Assembly: GCA_040772305.1 (NCBI GenBank) | Contig: JAXGYK010000001.1 | Span: 248,001 to 312,000 of the forward strand | Direction: 5' to 3' | DNA: 64,000 nucleotides | From: Mesolinea sp040772305 | GTDB lineage: Bacteria > Chloroflexota > Anaerolineae > Anaerolineales > Anaerolineaceae | Part shown: piece by piece, positions 1-7,385 of the stretch | Layout of the letters: each line of letters opens with the position of its first letter | How positions within the stretch are numbered: the stretch's first letter is position 1 | Program-made: the position numbers and the translations under genes | Notes under the pieces: generated by a model | Databases searched by the model: none | What the model saw: only the letters and a program-made list of their open reading frames with translations | Told to the model about the DNA's origin: nothing

Positions 1-816
1 AAAGCTGAGCATCCAGATACTGAGCTGCTGAGTGTGACCTTCATACTGAGTACGGTTTATGACAATCAGGAATTGTTGCGGCAAAACCCTCAGTATCTGG
101 CGAACCTAAAGGCACTTTCCCTGGTGGACAGGGAGCGCAAGCTTGGAGATGGGCTGCGGGGAGGTAACTGGAAGATCAAACCTGCAGCTGGAAAGGTGTT
201 CAACCGGGATTGGTTCAAGATCGTGCGGCAGGTCCCCAGAGGAGGAAGATCGGTAAGGCGATTCGATTTTGCAGCTACGGAAAAAGGATTGAAGAAAAGC
301 GACCCGGATTATACGGCTTCGTGCTGGATGGTGGTGATTGATAAGGCCTTTTACATTCTGGACATAACCGCGGTGCAGATTGGACCAGCAGCGCTTGACA
401 GTGAAATGCAGAGGATCATTCGGCAGGATCAGGAATTGTTAGCGGCTATGAACGCTCCTGCTTCACTTACTGAGGGGCAGTCAGCTACTCAGTATAAGGT
501 GCGGTGGGAGGAAGAAGGCGGGTCAAGCGGAAAGATAGTGTCCTATACCTTTACTCAGAACCTGGCGGGGATTGATGCCCGGGGAGTGCGATCTGTAAAG
601 GATAAGATCCAACGTGCTCAGCCTCTATCTGCCCAGGCTGAGGCAGGAAATGTGTTTTTGCTGGAAGCTCCCTGGAATGAGATGTTTTTGAACCACATGC
701 ATGGGCAGCCTGATTTGCCACATGATGACATTATGGATGCGACGGCAGGTGCTTTTTATGATTTGACTGCGCCAGAAGAGCAGCCAGTACGGTACGCGCC
801 TTCGATTTGGAATTGA
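1..816 (+). CDS. terL: Phage terminase large subunit, C-terminal part (5' end outside window)
   Basis: This is the nuclease half of the packaging motor that cuts concatemeric DNA and, with its missing ATPase half, pumps it into the prohead. The frame is open from base 1 with no upstream stop, so the gene begins beyond the left edge; the GTG at 34 is only an internal codon. An RNase H-like nuclease domain is suggested by an early acidic motif in FDFAATEKG, followed by a DPDYTA segment, and by a late HDDIMDATAG motif about 30 residues before the end, both typical of terminase nucleases. It is followed after 8 bases by the portal gene, the usual packaging order. The family call is good; the packaging type (cos or pac) cannot be told. 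Confidence 0.9.
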   Translation, partial: KAEHPDTELLSVTFILSTVYDNQELLRQNPQYLANLKALSLVDRERKLGDGLRGGNWKIKPAAGKVFNRDWFKIVRQVPRGGRSVRRFDFAATEKGLKKSDPDYTASCWMVVIDKAFYILDITAVQIGPAALDSEMQRIIRQDQELLAAMNAPASLTEGQSATQYKVRWEEEGGSSGKIVSYTFTQNLAGIDARGVRSVKDKIQRAQPLSAQAEAGNVFLLEAPWNEMFLNHMHGQPDLPHDDIMDATAGAFYDLTAPEEQPVRYAPSIWN

Positions 817-824
817 GGTAAGAA

Positions 825-2144
825 ATGGATAACTATTTGTATCAAGCATTGAATGAGCTCCGTTACAAGTCAGAAACAGAGCGGCTGGCTAAGTTTCAGA
901 AGAACTGGAAGCAGTACTATGGGCATAGCGAAAGGCCAATGAAGGTGAAAGGGGGTTCGCCAGATGACAATGTACGCTTGAACTTTGCCCGGATGATTGT
1001 GGATAAAGGTGTTTCGTTCTTGTTTGGGAAAGACGTACGCTTTGAACTTGCTGAGGGCGAAAAAACTGTTCCAGAACAATGGCTGGATGACTGTTGGATG
1101 GCCAACCGGAAGATGACTACGCTGCAGAAAATAGCATTGAATGGCGGAGTGTGCGGGCATGCTTTTGTGCGCATTTACCAGGACCCTGGGCGTAAGTTCC
1201 CGCGGGTGATTGTGGTGGACCCTGAGACCGTGACGGTTTCGTTGGCGGCTGATGATATTGATGAAGTGATGGGATACAAAATACAGTATCCGTCCATTGA
1301 TCCGATTACTGAGAAGCCTATTACCGTGAGGCAATTGATTGAACGTGATGGCGCCTATTGGCGGGTGATTGATCAGCGCGGGAAGGTGGACAGCGGAATG
1401 TGGGAGACGGTATCGGACGTGCGCTGGCCCTATGCTTTTGCCCCGATTGTGGATTGCCAAAATCTTCCTGCTCCGAATGAATATTGGGGTGTGAGCGATA
1501 TAGAAGATGACCTGATAGAGATTACCGATGCCAGTAACTTTATTATGAGCAACCTGGTGAAGATCATTCGCTACCATGGGCACCCAAAGACATGGGGCAG
1601 CGGTTTCAATGAAGACAAATTGGACGTTGCTGTGGATAAAACCATTCTTTTGCCCCCGGGCGGTGTGCTGCATAATCTTGAGATGACCAGCGATTTGGAT
1701 AAGCTGCTGAATGTCTACAAGGAGTTGAAGCTTTTTATTCACGAACTCAGCAGAGTTCCCGAGGTAAGTACGGGGAAGGTGGAGAGTGTGGGGCAGTTGA
1801 GCGGGATTGCATTGGAAATCCTTTATCAACCCCTGCTGGAAAAAACAGAGACTAAGCGCCTTACCTATGGGGATATGCTGATTGAGATCAATCGGAGGCT
1901 GCTTGCGATTGGCGGCTATGGTGAGGAGAATTACACTGCCTTACGCTGGCAGGAGCTTTTGCCAAAGGATGTGATCCAACAGGCGAATGCTGCGCTGTTA
2001 ATGAAACAACTGGGTGTTTCGTCCGATACGCTTATTCAGGAGGCGGGATATGACCCGGATGTTGAGAGAGAAAAGAGTGCGCAGGTCTCTGAAAGCCTGG
2101 GGGCGAAGTTGCTTGCCCAATTTGATGCGGGGATAGGGATCTAA
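825..2144 (+). CDS. Phage portal protein (SPP1/gp6-like)
   Basis: This is the portal ring protein through which DNA enters and leaves the capsid. The 439 residues match the usual size of SPP1-type portals. The N-terminal part is rich in basic and aromatic residues. A conserved-looking segment around NFARMIVDKGVSFLFGK leads into the wing and stem region, and RVPEVSTGKVESVGQLSG resembles the conserved late motif of this family. It lies directly between terminase and the MuF-type head gene, as in SPP1-like phages. Its stop overlaps the next start (TAATG). A long open frame on the opposite strand is only a shadow. Confidence 0.9.
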   Translation: MDNYLYQALNELRYKSETERLAKFQKNWKQYYGHSERPMKVKGGSPDDNVRLNFARMIVDKGVSFLFGKDVRFELAEGEKTVPEQWLDDCWMANRKMTTLQKIALNGGVCGHAFVRIYQDPGRKFPRVIVVDPETVTVSLAADDIDEVMGYKIQYPSIDPITEKPITVRQLIERDGAYWRVIDQRGKVDSGMWETVSDVRWPYAFAPIVDCQNLPAPNEYWGVSDIEDDLIEITDASNFIMSNLVKIIRYHGHPKTWGSGFNEDKLDVAVDKTILLPPGGVLHNLEMTSDLDKLLNVYKELKLFIHELSRVPEVSTGKVESVGQLSGIALEILYQPLLEKTETKRLTYGDMLIEINRRLLAIGGYGEENYTALRWQELLPKDVIQQANAALLMKQLGVSSDTLIQEAGYDPDVEREKSAQVSESLGAKLLAQFDAGIGI

Positions 2145-2500
2145 TGGGCAGGAAGAAGAAGTTTCGCGAAAAGGTACTTGCCTTGCATGAAAAGTGGAGG
2201 CGGCGTTTGTGCTTGACCTGGTGGGAAGGCACATTGTGTATCAATGATTATCTCTCCGGGCAAGATGGGAATAATACCCTGGCTGATTGCACTGCTGATT
2301 GGAAGTACCAAACTTATACCATCCGCATTAATCGCAGTGATGCCATGGAACTCAGTGATGGGGAGCTGGAAAAAATGATCATCCATGAGCTTTTACATGT
2401 AGTTGTGAATGAAATGCGTGAGGGTGATGTTAGCCATGAAGAGCGGGTGGTAACGAACCTTGAGACCGCAATAACGGGATTGATCAGCCTTAATGCCTAG
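2144..2500 (+). CDS. Small phage protein with an HExxH zinc-protease motif
   Basis: The 118-residue protein has a highly basic N-terminus (MGRKKKFREK) and a HELLHVVVNEM segment near residue 81. This is the HExxH signature of zincin metalloproteases, placed on a predicted helix. The rest is too short to show the third zinc ligand with confidence; an acidic residue or histidine in the following GDVSHEE segment is a candidate. It sits between portal and MuF genes and overlaps both neighbours by a few bases, so it is co-translated with head genes. SprT-like or unknown-function small phage proteases are the nearest idea. I do not recognise a named family, and a role in head maturation is only an inference. 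Confidence 0.7.
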   Translation: MGRKKKFREKVLALHEKWRRRLCLTWWEGTLCINDYLSGQDGNNTLADCTADWKYQTYTIRINRSDAMELSDGELEKMIIHELLHVVVNEMREGDVSHEERVVTNLETAITGLISLNA

Positions 2501-3872
2501 CATACAGGACTTTGTTCAAGACTTCCGCAACCGCATTCTTGCCAGAGAGCGCAAGGCTGCATCTGAAATGGTGCGGGTTTATGCAAGCGCCTGGGAGCGA
2601 ATAAAAAGGCGAATTTATGCGCTTAATGCTGAGTATGAACGATTAGCCGCTAAGGGGCAGCAACCCGGTCTTACATGGGTGTATCAAAGCCAAAGAGCAA
2701 TTCAACTGAAGTTGCAAATCAGTAAGGAACTCAATACCTTTGCTGCTTATACTGAGCGGGAAATTACACAGCTGCAAGAACAGGCAGTAAAGGAATCCCT
2801 TGCCTTCGCAGAGCAAGCATCTGTGATGGGGCTTGATCTGAAACCTGAGTATGGTGTAGACATCAGATGGAATAAGATAAACCATCAGGCAGTGATCGAT
2901 ATGGTTGGTGCGAATCAGCCTGGATCGCCGCTTTCAGTGTTACTGAGCAGTATTGCAAGTGCAGGCGCATTGGATGCCCAGAATGCGTTGATTCAAGGGG
3001 TGCTTTTGGGTTATAACCCGCGCAAGATCGCGCCGATGATACGAGATGCGCTTGGAATCCAGCTGGATCGGGCGTTGACGATAAGCCGTACTGAGGTTTT
3101 ACGCGCAAGCAGGGAGGCGGCACAAGAGGCATATAAGGCGAATGATGCTGTTGTTAAAGGGTGGGTGTGGCTTAGTGCTCTGGACGATCGGGTATGTCCA
3201 TCCTGCTGGGCGATGCATGGTACTGAGTATCCAAACAGTGAGCCTTTTGCCAGTCATCCGAATTGCAGGTGTACTCCTGCGCCATTAACCTATACCTGGG
3301 AAGAGATTGGAGCGCGGTATGGGGTTGACCTTTCGGATCTGGATCAGATGGAGGGGGATAGAAAGTACAAGACCGGCGAAGAGGTTTTTAGAAGCCTGAG
3401 CGAAGCGGAACAGCGCAAGATTTTGGGACCGGCGAAGTGGCTGGCATGGAAGGAAGGCAAGCTGGAGTTTAGCCAGCTGAGTAAACGAACCTGGAGCGCT
3501 GACTGGGGGCCAGGGAGAGCGCAGGCAAGTCTGAAGGAGATAGTGGGAGGAAATGAAGCAAACTATTACAAACGATTTGCAGATAAATTTCTTGGTAGAG
3601 ACTATATGGTTGAAAGTGGAGTTCGTTTGACTTATGAACGGCTTGGACACATTTATGACAGACATCCTGAGGTGAATGCCTCAGTTATTAACGACTTGAT
3701 GAAAAAAGCAATACTAATGCCCGATGAGATTGTTCAAAGCAATTCAGACCCAACAGTAAACATGCATTACGTTGCCGATAGCGATGGTAAGTATTGGAGT
3801 TTTGTAATTAAAACATTGCATGATGATACGTTTGTGTTAACTGTCCGACGCGCACATGACAAGGGGAAATAA
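2493..3872 (+). CDS. MuF/SPP1 gp7-type head morphogenesis protein with C-terminal nuclease-toxin-like domain
   Basis: Residues 1 to about 275 are a minor head protein: a helical N-terminus, then the MuF core with SRTEVLRASREAA and the cysteine/histidine cluster CPSCWAMHG...HPNCRC. Residues about 350-459 form an extra domain with RLTYERLGHIYDRHPE and, near the end, WSFVIKTLHDDTFVLTVRRAH. That pattern of a histidine helix followed by strands resembles the phage PBECR/RelE-BECR-fold nucleases fused to MuF proteins in polymorphic toxin systems. MuF proteins can be ejected with DNA, so the tail may act in the infected cell; this is inference. The start overlaps the upstream gene by 8 bases. No immunity gene is obvious in the next 350 bases. 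The head call is firm, the toxin call moderate. Confidence 0.8.
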   Translation: MPSIQDFVQDFRNRILARERKAASEMVRVYASAWERIKRRIYALNAEYERLAAKGQQPGLTWVYQSQRAIQLKLQISKELNTFAAYTEREITQLQEQAVKESLAFAEQASVMGLDLKPEYGVDIRWNKINHQAVIDMVGANQPGSPLSVLLSSIASAGALDAQNALIQGVLLGYNPRKIAPMIRDALGIQLDRALTISRTEVLRASREAAQEAYKANDAVVKGWVWLSALDDRVCPSCWAMHGTEYPNSEPFASHPNCRCTPAPLTYTWEEIGARYGVDLSDLDQMEGDRKYKTGEEVFRSLSEAEQRKILGPAKWLAWKEGKLEFSQLSKRTWSADWGPGRAQASLKEIVGGNEANYYKRFADKFLGRDYMVESGVRLTYERLGHIYDRHPEVNASVINDLMKKAILMPDEIVQSNSDPTVNMHYVADSDGKYWSFVIKTLHDDTFVLTVRRAHDKGK

Positions 3873-3948
3873 AAAAAGCCAGATGAGACCGCCCACCATC
3901 TCAACCTTCCCTTACGGGCGTGCTTTTGGGCAGAATACACCACTGGCT
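3871..3948 (-). ncRNA. Candidate minus-strand small RNA, about 78 nt
   Basis: Reading on the minus strand, a promoter-like pair is followed about 7 nt later by AGCCAG (3948-3943), which pairs perfectly with CTGGCT (3882-3877), immediately followed by a run of seven T. Inside the closing stem, GCCC and GGGC blocks can form further helices, including a small GCCC-GTAA-GGG hairpin. Together this looks like a compact, independently transcribed and terminated RNA, antisense to the late operon. No RNA family is recognised. The alternative is a terminator for a transcript entering from the right on the minus strand. Confidence 0.45.
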
Positions 3949-3954
3949 AATCAA

Positions 3955-3983
3955 AGTATAGCATATTGACAGCTGAGTTTCAA
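3955..3983 (-). promoter_or_regulatory. Predicted minus-strand sigma-70-type promoter
   Basis: On the minus strand TTGAAA (3983-3978) and TATACT (3960-3955) are separated by exactly 17 nt. The predicted start is near 3948, at the first base of the closing stem of the candidate RNA. It is oriented against the late genes and diverges from the promoter at 4055-4082. Confidence 0.5.
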
Positions 3984-4054
3984 GAAAAAAGATTGCCTGA
4001 AGAACCGATAGGAAAAATCGAAGAATTAGGAACTTTGCGCACCTTGATATTTTA

Positions 4055-4082
4055 TTGACCAATAGCTCTTTTGTGCTATAAT
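4055..4082 (+). promoter_or_regulatory. Predicted plus-strand promoter in the late operon, overlapped by a TACTGAG site
   Basis: TTGACC (4055-4060), a 16-nt spacer and a perfect TATAAT (4077-4082) precede the scaffold and capsid genes. The phage-enriched heptamer TACTGAG occupies 4082-4088, covering the last base of the -10 box and the expected start of transcription. This is where a repressor would block initiation. Confidence 0.6.
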
Positions 4083-4088
4083 ACTGAG

Positions 4089-4181
4089 TAACTGAATAAG
4101 TATCGGGCTCATCCCGATAGCAGTGTACGTTGGTTCTGCCCAACCATTTTCTCAGAAGTGAGCCAGTGGTTGGGTTTTTCG
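4089..4181 (+). ncRNA. Candidate phage small RNA or attenuated leader upstream of the scaffold gene
   Basis: Downstream of the promoter lie a perfect 7-bp hairpin (TATCGGG 4101-4107 with CCCGATA 4113-4119) and a strong terminator hairpin (4139-4174). Transcripts starting near 4089 would mostly end near 4180, about 47 bases short of the scaffold start. A competing pairing between TGGTT (4131-4135) and AACCA (4142-4146) could open the terminator stem, so an attenuator is as possible as a stand-alone RNA. No known family is recognised. Confidence 0.45.
4139..4181 (+). terminator. Rho-independent terminator or attenuator before the scaffold gene
   Basis: CCCAACCA (4139-4146) pairs with TGGTTGGG (4167-4174), followed by TTTTTCGTTTT. 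A small CTCA/TGAG helix lies in the loop. A terminator inside a late operon implies read-through or antitermination for capsid gene expression. Confidence 0.65.
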
Positions 4182-4227
4182 TTTTAACTACGCGACACCG
4201 GCGGTGAACAGGTGGGGAGAGAGAAAA

Positions 4228-4848
4228 ATGACTGAGGAAGTCAAAGACAAAGAAGAGCAAGTCGAACAAACTGGGAAGGCCGGTGAATATGGTGACGGCG
4301 CCAGCCAGGAAGGGAAGACCTACTCGCAAGAGGAACTTAACCGGATGTTTGCAGACAGGGCAAAGCAAGCTGAAAGCGCCTTGCTAAAGAGACTGGGCTT
4401 TGAGAGCGTATCGGACGCTGAAAGTCTGGTGAAAGAGAGCAAGGAGCGCAAGGAAGCGGAAATGTCGGAACTGCAAAAAGCGCAGGCACGCGCGGCAGAA
4501 CTTGAGAAACAGCTGGCCGCATCTGCTGAGGCACAAAAGGTGATCGCCATGCAGGCAGATGTGACCGCGAAGGCCGCGAAGCTTGGGATCGTTGACCCTG
4601 ACGCTGCATTCAAATTGCTCGATAAAGGAGCGATTGAGTACGGCGATGACGGGAAGCCGAAAAATACCGAAGCTCTGCTGGTGGAGATGCTGAAAGAGCG
4701 GCCATATCTGGCAGGCGGAGGTTCCAGCGCGATGAATCCGGGGAAGAACCGAAGTTTATCAAGGGCAGAAATCGAGAAGATGAGCCCGGAAGAAATCAAC
4801 AAAAACTGGGACGCTGTCCAATCTTATCTGGAGCGTTCCGGGAAATAA
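4228..4848 (+). CDS. Phage scaffolding protein
   Basis: This is the internal scaffold that guides prohead assembly and leaves before or during packaging. The 206 residues are strongly charged and helical. A long coiled coil of Glu, Lys and Ala (about residues 60-115) follows an acidic N-terminus, and a conserved-type YSQEELNRMFADR segment sits near residue 32. The C-terminus is low complexity with GGGSSAMNPGKN, as in DUF4355-like scaffolds. The ATG at 4228 is chosen because GGGGAGAGA lies 6 to 8 bases before it; the in-frame GTG at 4204 has no ribosome site. It immediately precedes the capsid gene. Confidence 0.85.
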   Translation: MTEEVKDKEEQVEQTGKAGEYGDGASQEGKTYSQEELNRMFADRAKQAESALLKRLGFESVSDAESLVKESKERKEAEMSELQKAQARAAELEKQLAASAEAQKVIAMQADVTAKAAKLGIVDPDAAFKLLDKGAIEYGDDGKPKNTEALLVEMLKERPYLAGGGSSAMNPGKNRSLSRAEIEKMSPEEINKNWDAVQSYLERSGK

Positions 4849-4863
4849 GAGAGAGGTTAAACA

Positions 4864-5736
4864 ATGTCACTAGACAACTTTATTCCAACAATCTGGTCCG
4901 CCCGTTTACTGGCGAACCTGAACGAAGCTCACGTTTACGCTGCGCTCTGCAATCGCGATTATGAGGGCGAAATCAAGCAGGCTGGCGACACCGTGAAGAT
5001 CAACGCCATTGGCCGCGTGTCCATTGGCAGCTATACCAAAAACACCGACATCGCGGCAGCTGAAACCCTGACCGATGCGCAAAGTATGCTGGTCATCGAT
5101 AAGGCAAAGTATTTCAACTTCCAGATCGATGACATCGACGCGGCACAGCAGAAGCCGAAGGTTATGGATGCCGCCATGCGTGAGGCCGCTTACGGACTTT
5201 CCCGCGAGGTTGATACTGAGCTGGCGAAGATCCACACGTCCACACCTGCCGACAACAAGGTCGGAAGCGATGGCGCCAACGCCAAGCTTGGCGGTGTGCT
5301 GACCGCAGGGTCTGCCATGTACGATTACCTCGTTGACCTCAAGGTCAAACTTGATGAGAACAACTGCCCGGATGACGGGCAGCGCTGGGTGGTCGTTCCC
5401 CCGTGGGCTTATGGCTACCTGCTGAAAGACAACCGCTTTGTCAACGCCACCGAAACCGGCAATCAGATCCGCTCCAACGGTCTGGTTGGTAAGGCGGCCG
5501 GGTTCAATGTTCACGTCTCCAACAATGTGACCGACGACGGACAGTCCGTCAAGACCTACCGCATTATCGGCGGTCACCCGATGGCAGTCAGCTTTGCGGA
5601 ACAGATCAACAGCGTAGAGGCTTACCGCCCTGAGAAGCGCTTTGCAAATGCCGTGAAGGGTCTGCATCTGTGGGGCTATAAGGTCGTGCGCACCGCTTTG
5701 ATCGCGACCCTCTATGTGAAGAACGCCGCGAGCTAA
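4864..5736 (+). CDS. Major capsid protein
   Basis: This is the shell protein of the head. The position directly after the scaffold, the 290-residue length and the composition fit an HK97-fold coat protein of the kind found in Firmicutes siphophages. The N-terminus has the FIPTIWSARLLANLNE motif common in P22-like/HK97-fold coat proteins. AGDTVKINAIGRVSIG and the acidic VDTELAKIH helix follow, and the C-terminal third contains the SNNVTDDGQ... IGGHPMAVSFAEQI strand region. A strong GAGAGAGGT ribosome site precedes the ATG. The codon choice is richer in C-ending codons than its neighbours, as expected for a highly expressed gene. Confidence 0.85.
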   Translation: MSLDNFIPTIWSARLLANLNEAHVYAALCNRDYEGEIKQAGDTVKINAIGRVSIGSYTKNTDIAAAETLTDAQSMLVIDKAKYFNFQIDDIDAAQQKPKVMDAAMREAAYGLSREVDTELAKIHTSTPADNKVGSDGANAKLGGVLTAGSAMYDYLVDLKVKLDENNCPDDGQRWVVVPPWAYGYLLKDNRFVNATETGNQIRSNGLVGKAAGFNVHVSNNVTDDGQSVKTYRIIGGHPMAVSFAEQINSVEAYRPEKRFANAVKGLHLWGYKVVRTALIATLYVKNAAS

Positions 5737-5747
5737 GGAGGTGAGCA

Positions 5748-6134
5748 ATGGCTAACGCAACTGCAATTACATTACACAAAATGGGCCTTGAAACCGCTAA
5801 GAGCGATGTTACAGCCGATGTGCTGGACACTGGCACTGACGCCGTTACGCTGGCTTTTTCGCCTGACGGAGACATGCACAATGTGCTTTTGAAGTTTGAG
5901 AACACCTCATCCACCAATGCCATGACGGCCGCAGTTTTAGCGGGTGATAAAGCGCCTGCCTTCCTGCGGTCTTTGGGTGATGTTTCCACTACCGTTGCCA
6001 AAAGCGGGACTGCTTATGTGGTCGTAGATTCGGCTCGTTGTAAAAACGCTGACGGGAGCGTGAAGGTCAAAAGCACACCAGCAACCGGCCAGACGCAGTC
6101 TTTGAAAATAACCGCAATTCAGTTGCCGAAATGA
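5748..6134 (+). CDS. Putative head decoration protein
   Basis: The 128-residue, Thr/Ala/Val-rich protein has no charged coiled coil and no membrane segment, and is predicted to be mostly beta structure. Such proteins directly after the capsid gene are often decoration or head-stabilising proteins that bind the shell from outside. An ideal AAGGAGGTGA ribosome site suggests high expression, which fits a stoichiometric structural role. No family is recognised from motifs. The placement supports the call, and a minor fibre is the main alternative. Confidence 0.55.
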   Translation: MANATAITLHKMGLETAKSDVTADVLDTGTDAVTLAFSPDGDMHNVLLKFENTSSTNAMTAAVLAGDKAPAFLRSLGDVSTTVAKSGTAYVVVDSARCKNADGSVKVKSTPATGQTQSLKITAIQLPK

Positions 6135-6217
6135 TGTTTTGAGGCAGATTCCTCCTTTCTATCAGTGGGTGGTTGCCCTGGTGAAGCAGCTGCCCACGAA
6201 AGGAAAAGGGTAATGAA

Positions 6218-6754
6218 ATGGCCAGAATTACTTTAGCAAAAGTGATCAGCCTGGTAAGAGATCTTTTACCGGATGCCAGTGCTTTTACTGAGCTCACAGA
6301 TGATCAGCTTCAAAGCTATTTGGACTTTTATCGCCTGTACGAAATGAACAGGCTAAATCCCCTTGGAGATCTTCCTACTGCAATGTGGCAATCGAAATGG
6401 CGGTATTGGGAAGACGGGCTTAGTTTTACGAATGACCAGGCAGAGGTTCTGACAGCTGTTGAAGCAGATCCATTGAATGGTTATTGGAGTTTTACTGAGC
6501 CGCAAACTGCAGTTTATGCAAACGGTTTTGTTCATGACCCTTATGCTGCAGCTGCAGAGATACTGACTGTTCAAGCCGCGAAGGTGCCTGCTGGCCAGAT
6601 TCGCAAATGGTCCGCAGACGGGACCTCGATTGAATATGAGCAGAGCAGCAAAGATGTCTATTTGGAGCTTGCCGCTGAGTATAAAAGCAGATCCCCGCGG
6701 TTTGGCCAGGTGAAAAGTGTAGAGATGGTAAGAGGTGACCAGAATGCTTTCTGA
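6218..6754 (+). CDS. Putative head-tail connector (adaptor) protein
   Basis: This 178-residue protein is likely the ring that sits under the portal. It begins with a helical segment (ITLAKVISLVRDLLPDAS) and a DDQLQSYLDFYR helix, the arrangement seen in gp6/gp15-like adaptors, followed by a less conserved C-terminal region. It is the first gene after the decoration protein and overlaps the next gene by 11 bases, as connector genes normally do. An 83-base gap precedes it with no convincing gene. The call rests mainly on position and fold pattern. Confidence 0.6.
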   Translation: MARITLAKVISLVRDLLPDASAFTELTDDQLQSYLDFYRLYEMNRLNPLGDLPTAMWQSKWRYWEDGLSFTNDQAEVLTAVEADPLNGYWSFTEPQTAVYANGFVHDPYAAAAEILTVQAAKVPAGQIRKWSADGTSIEYEQSSKDVYLELAAEYKSRSPRFGQVKSVEMVRGDQNAF

Positions 6755-7100
6755 TCAAGAAGTTAGTAAATTGAGAGCCGCTCAAGAGAGTAATTTGCCT
6801 CTAACTGCCTATATCCAAGAATTGCAGGCTGTTAGTGATGGCGCGGGCGGCTACGACAAAGCATGGATTACTGTATCAACGGTGAAGGCCCGTATTGGAG
6901 AGCCCAAGGGTGAGATGGAAAAGCAGGTAGCTGCCCAGATGAAAAGCGGGATTGCTACCATGATTACCCTGCCTGCTTCTACTGAGCTGAGCGAGGCAGC
7001 ACGGATACAGATTGACGGCACCGATTATCAGGTGCATTGGACGAATAAAAAGAAAACAAATTTGACTGCATTACGCGTGATGGTTACGGAGGTGCAATGA
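6744..7100 (+). CDS. Putative head-closure (stopper) protein
   Basis: The 118-residue protein likely closes the connector and holds packaged DNA (SPP1 gp16-like). It has the beta-rich pattern of this group, with WITVSTVKARIGEPKGEME in the middle and the IDGTDYQVHW strand pair near the end. The ATG at 6744 is chosen because AGAGGTG lies about 6 bases before it; the in-frame GTG at 6735 would place the ribosome site inside the gene. It overlaps the adaptor gene upstream and shares ATGATGA with the next gene. Confidence 0.65.
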   Translation: MLSDQEVSKLRAAQESNLPLTAYIQELQAVSDGAGGYDKAWITVSTVKARIGEPKGEMEKQVAAQMKSGIATMITLPASTELSEAARIQIDGTDYQVHWTNKKKTNLTALRVMVTEVQ

Positions 7101-7381
7101 TGATTGACGAATTAGTAAAAATTTTAGTTCCATACGTGCCGGTTGTTATGGCACTTGTTGAATGGTTCAAACTCTTTGTGAAAGAGAGTAAGGTTTACCC
7201 CTTTATTTCTATGGGGTTGGGTGTGGCTTTTGGCTTGCTGGTTATTACGGCACATGCGATGCCAACTAGTTATGCCGAATGGGTCTTAGCCGTAATTGCC
7301 GGAATTTTACTTGGATTGACAGCATCCGGCCTTTACATGCTTGGGGGCTCAATTGCCAAAAAAGTGATCGTCAAGGAGTAA
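7097..7381 (+). CDS. Small membrane protein, holin-like
   Basis: The 94 residues hold three likely membrane segments (about 8-27, 34-56 and 62-84) and a short charged tail (KKVIVKE). Size and topology fit class I holins, which form membrane lesions to release the endolysin. Its place is odd: it lies between head-closure and tail-completion genes, about 10 kb before the endolysin gene. It overlaps the upstream stop (ATGATGA) and is followed after 4 bases by another membrane-anchored small protein. Holin is the most likely role, but no signature proves it. Confidence 0.5.
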   Translation: MMIDELVKILVPYVPVVMALVEWFKLFVKESKVYPFISMGLGVAFGLLVITAHAMPTSYAEWVLAVIAGILLGLTASGLYMLGGSIAKKVIVKE

Positions 7382-7385
7382 GGCC

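Noticed and set aside
870..1829. Long minus-strand open frame opposite the portal gene
   Set aside because: It is a shadow frame: no ribosome site, unlikely composition, and it lies fully inside the well-supported portal gene.
4906..5748. 280-codon minus-strand frame opposite the capsid gene
   Set aside because: It is a shadow of a highly expressed gene with strong codon bias; its sequence has no family-like motifs.
6139..6213. 25-codon TTG frame in the gap after the decoration gene
   Set aside because: It is short, has no ribosome site and starts on TTG; the gap is better read as an intergenic space.
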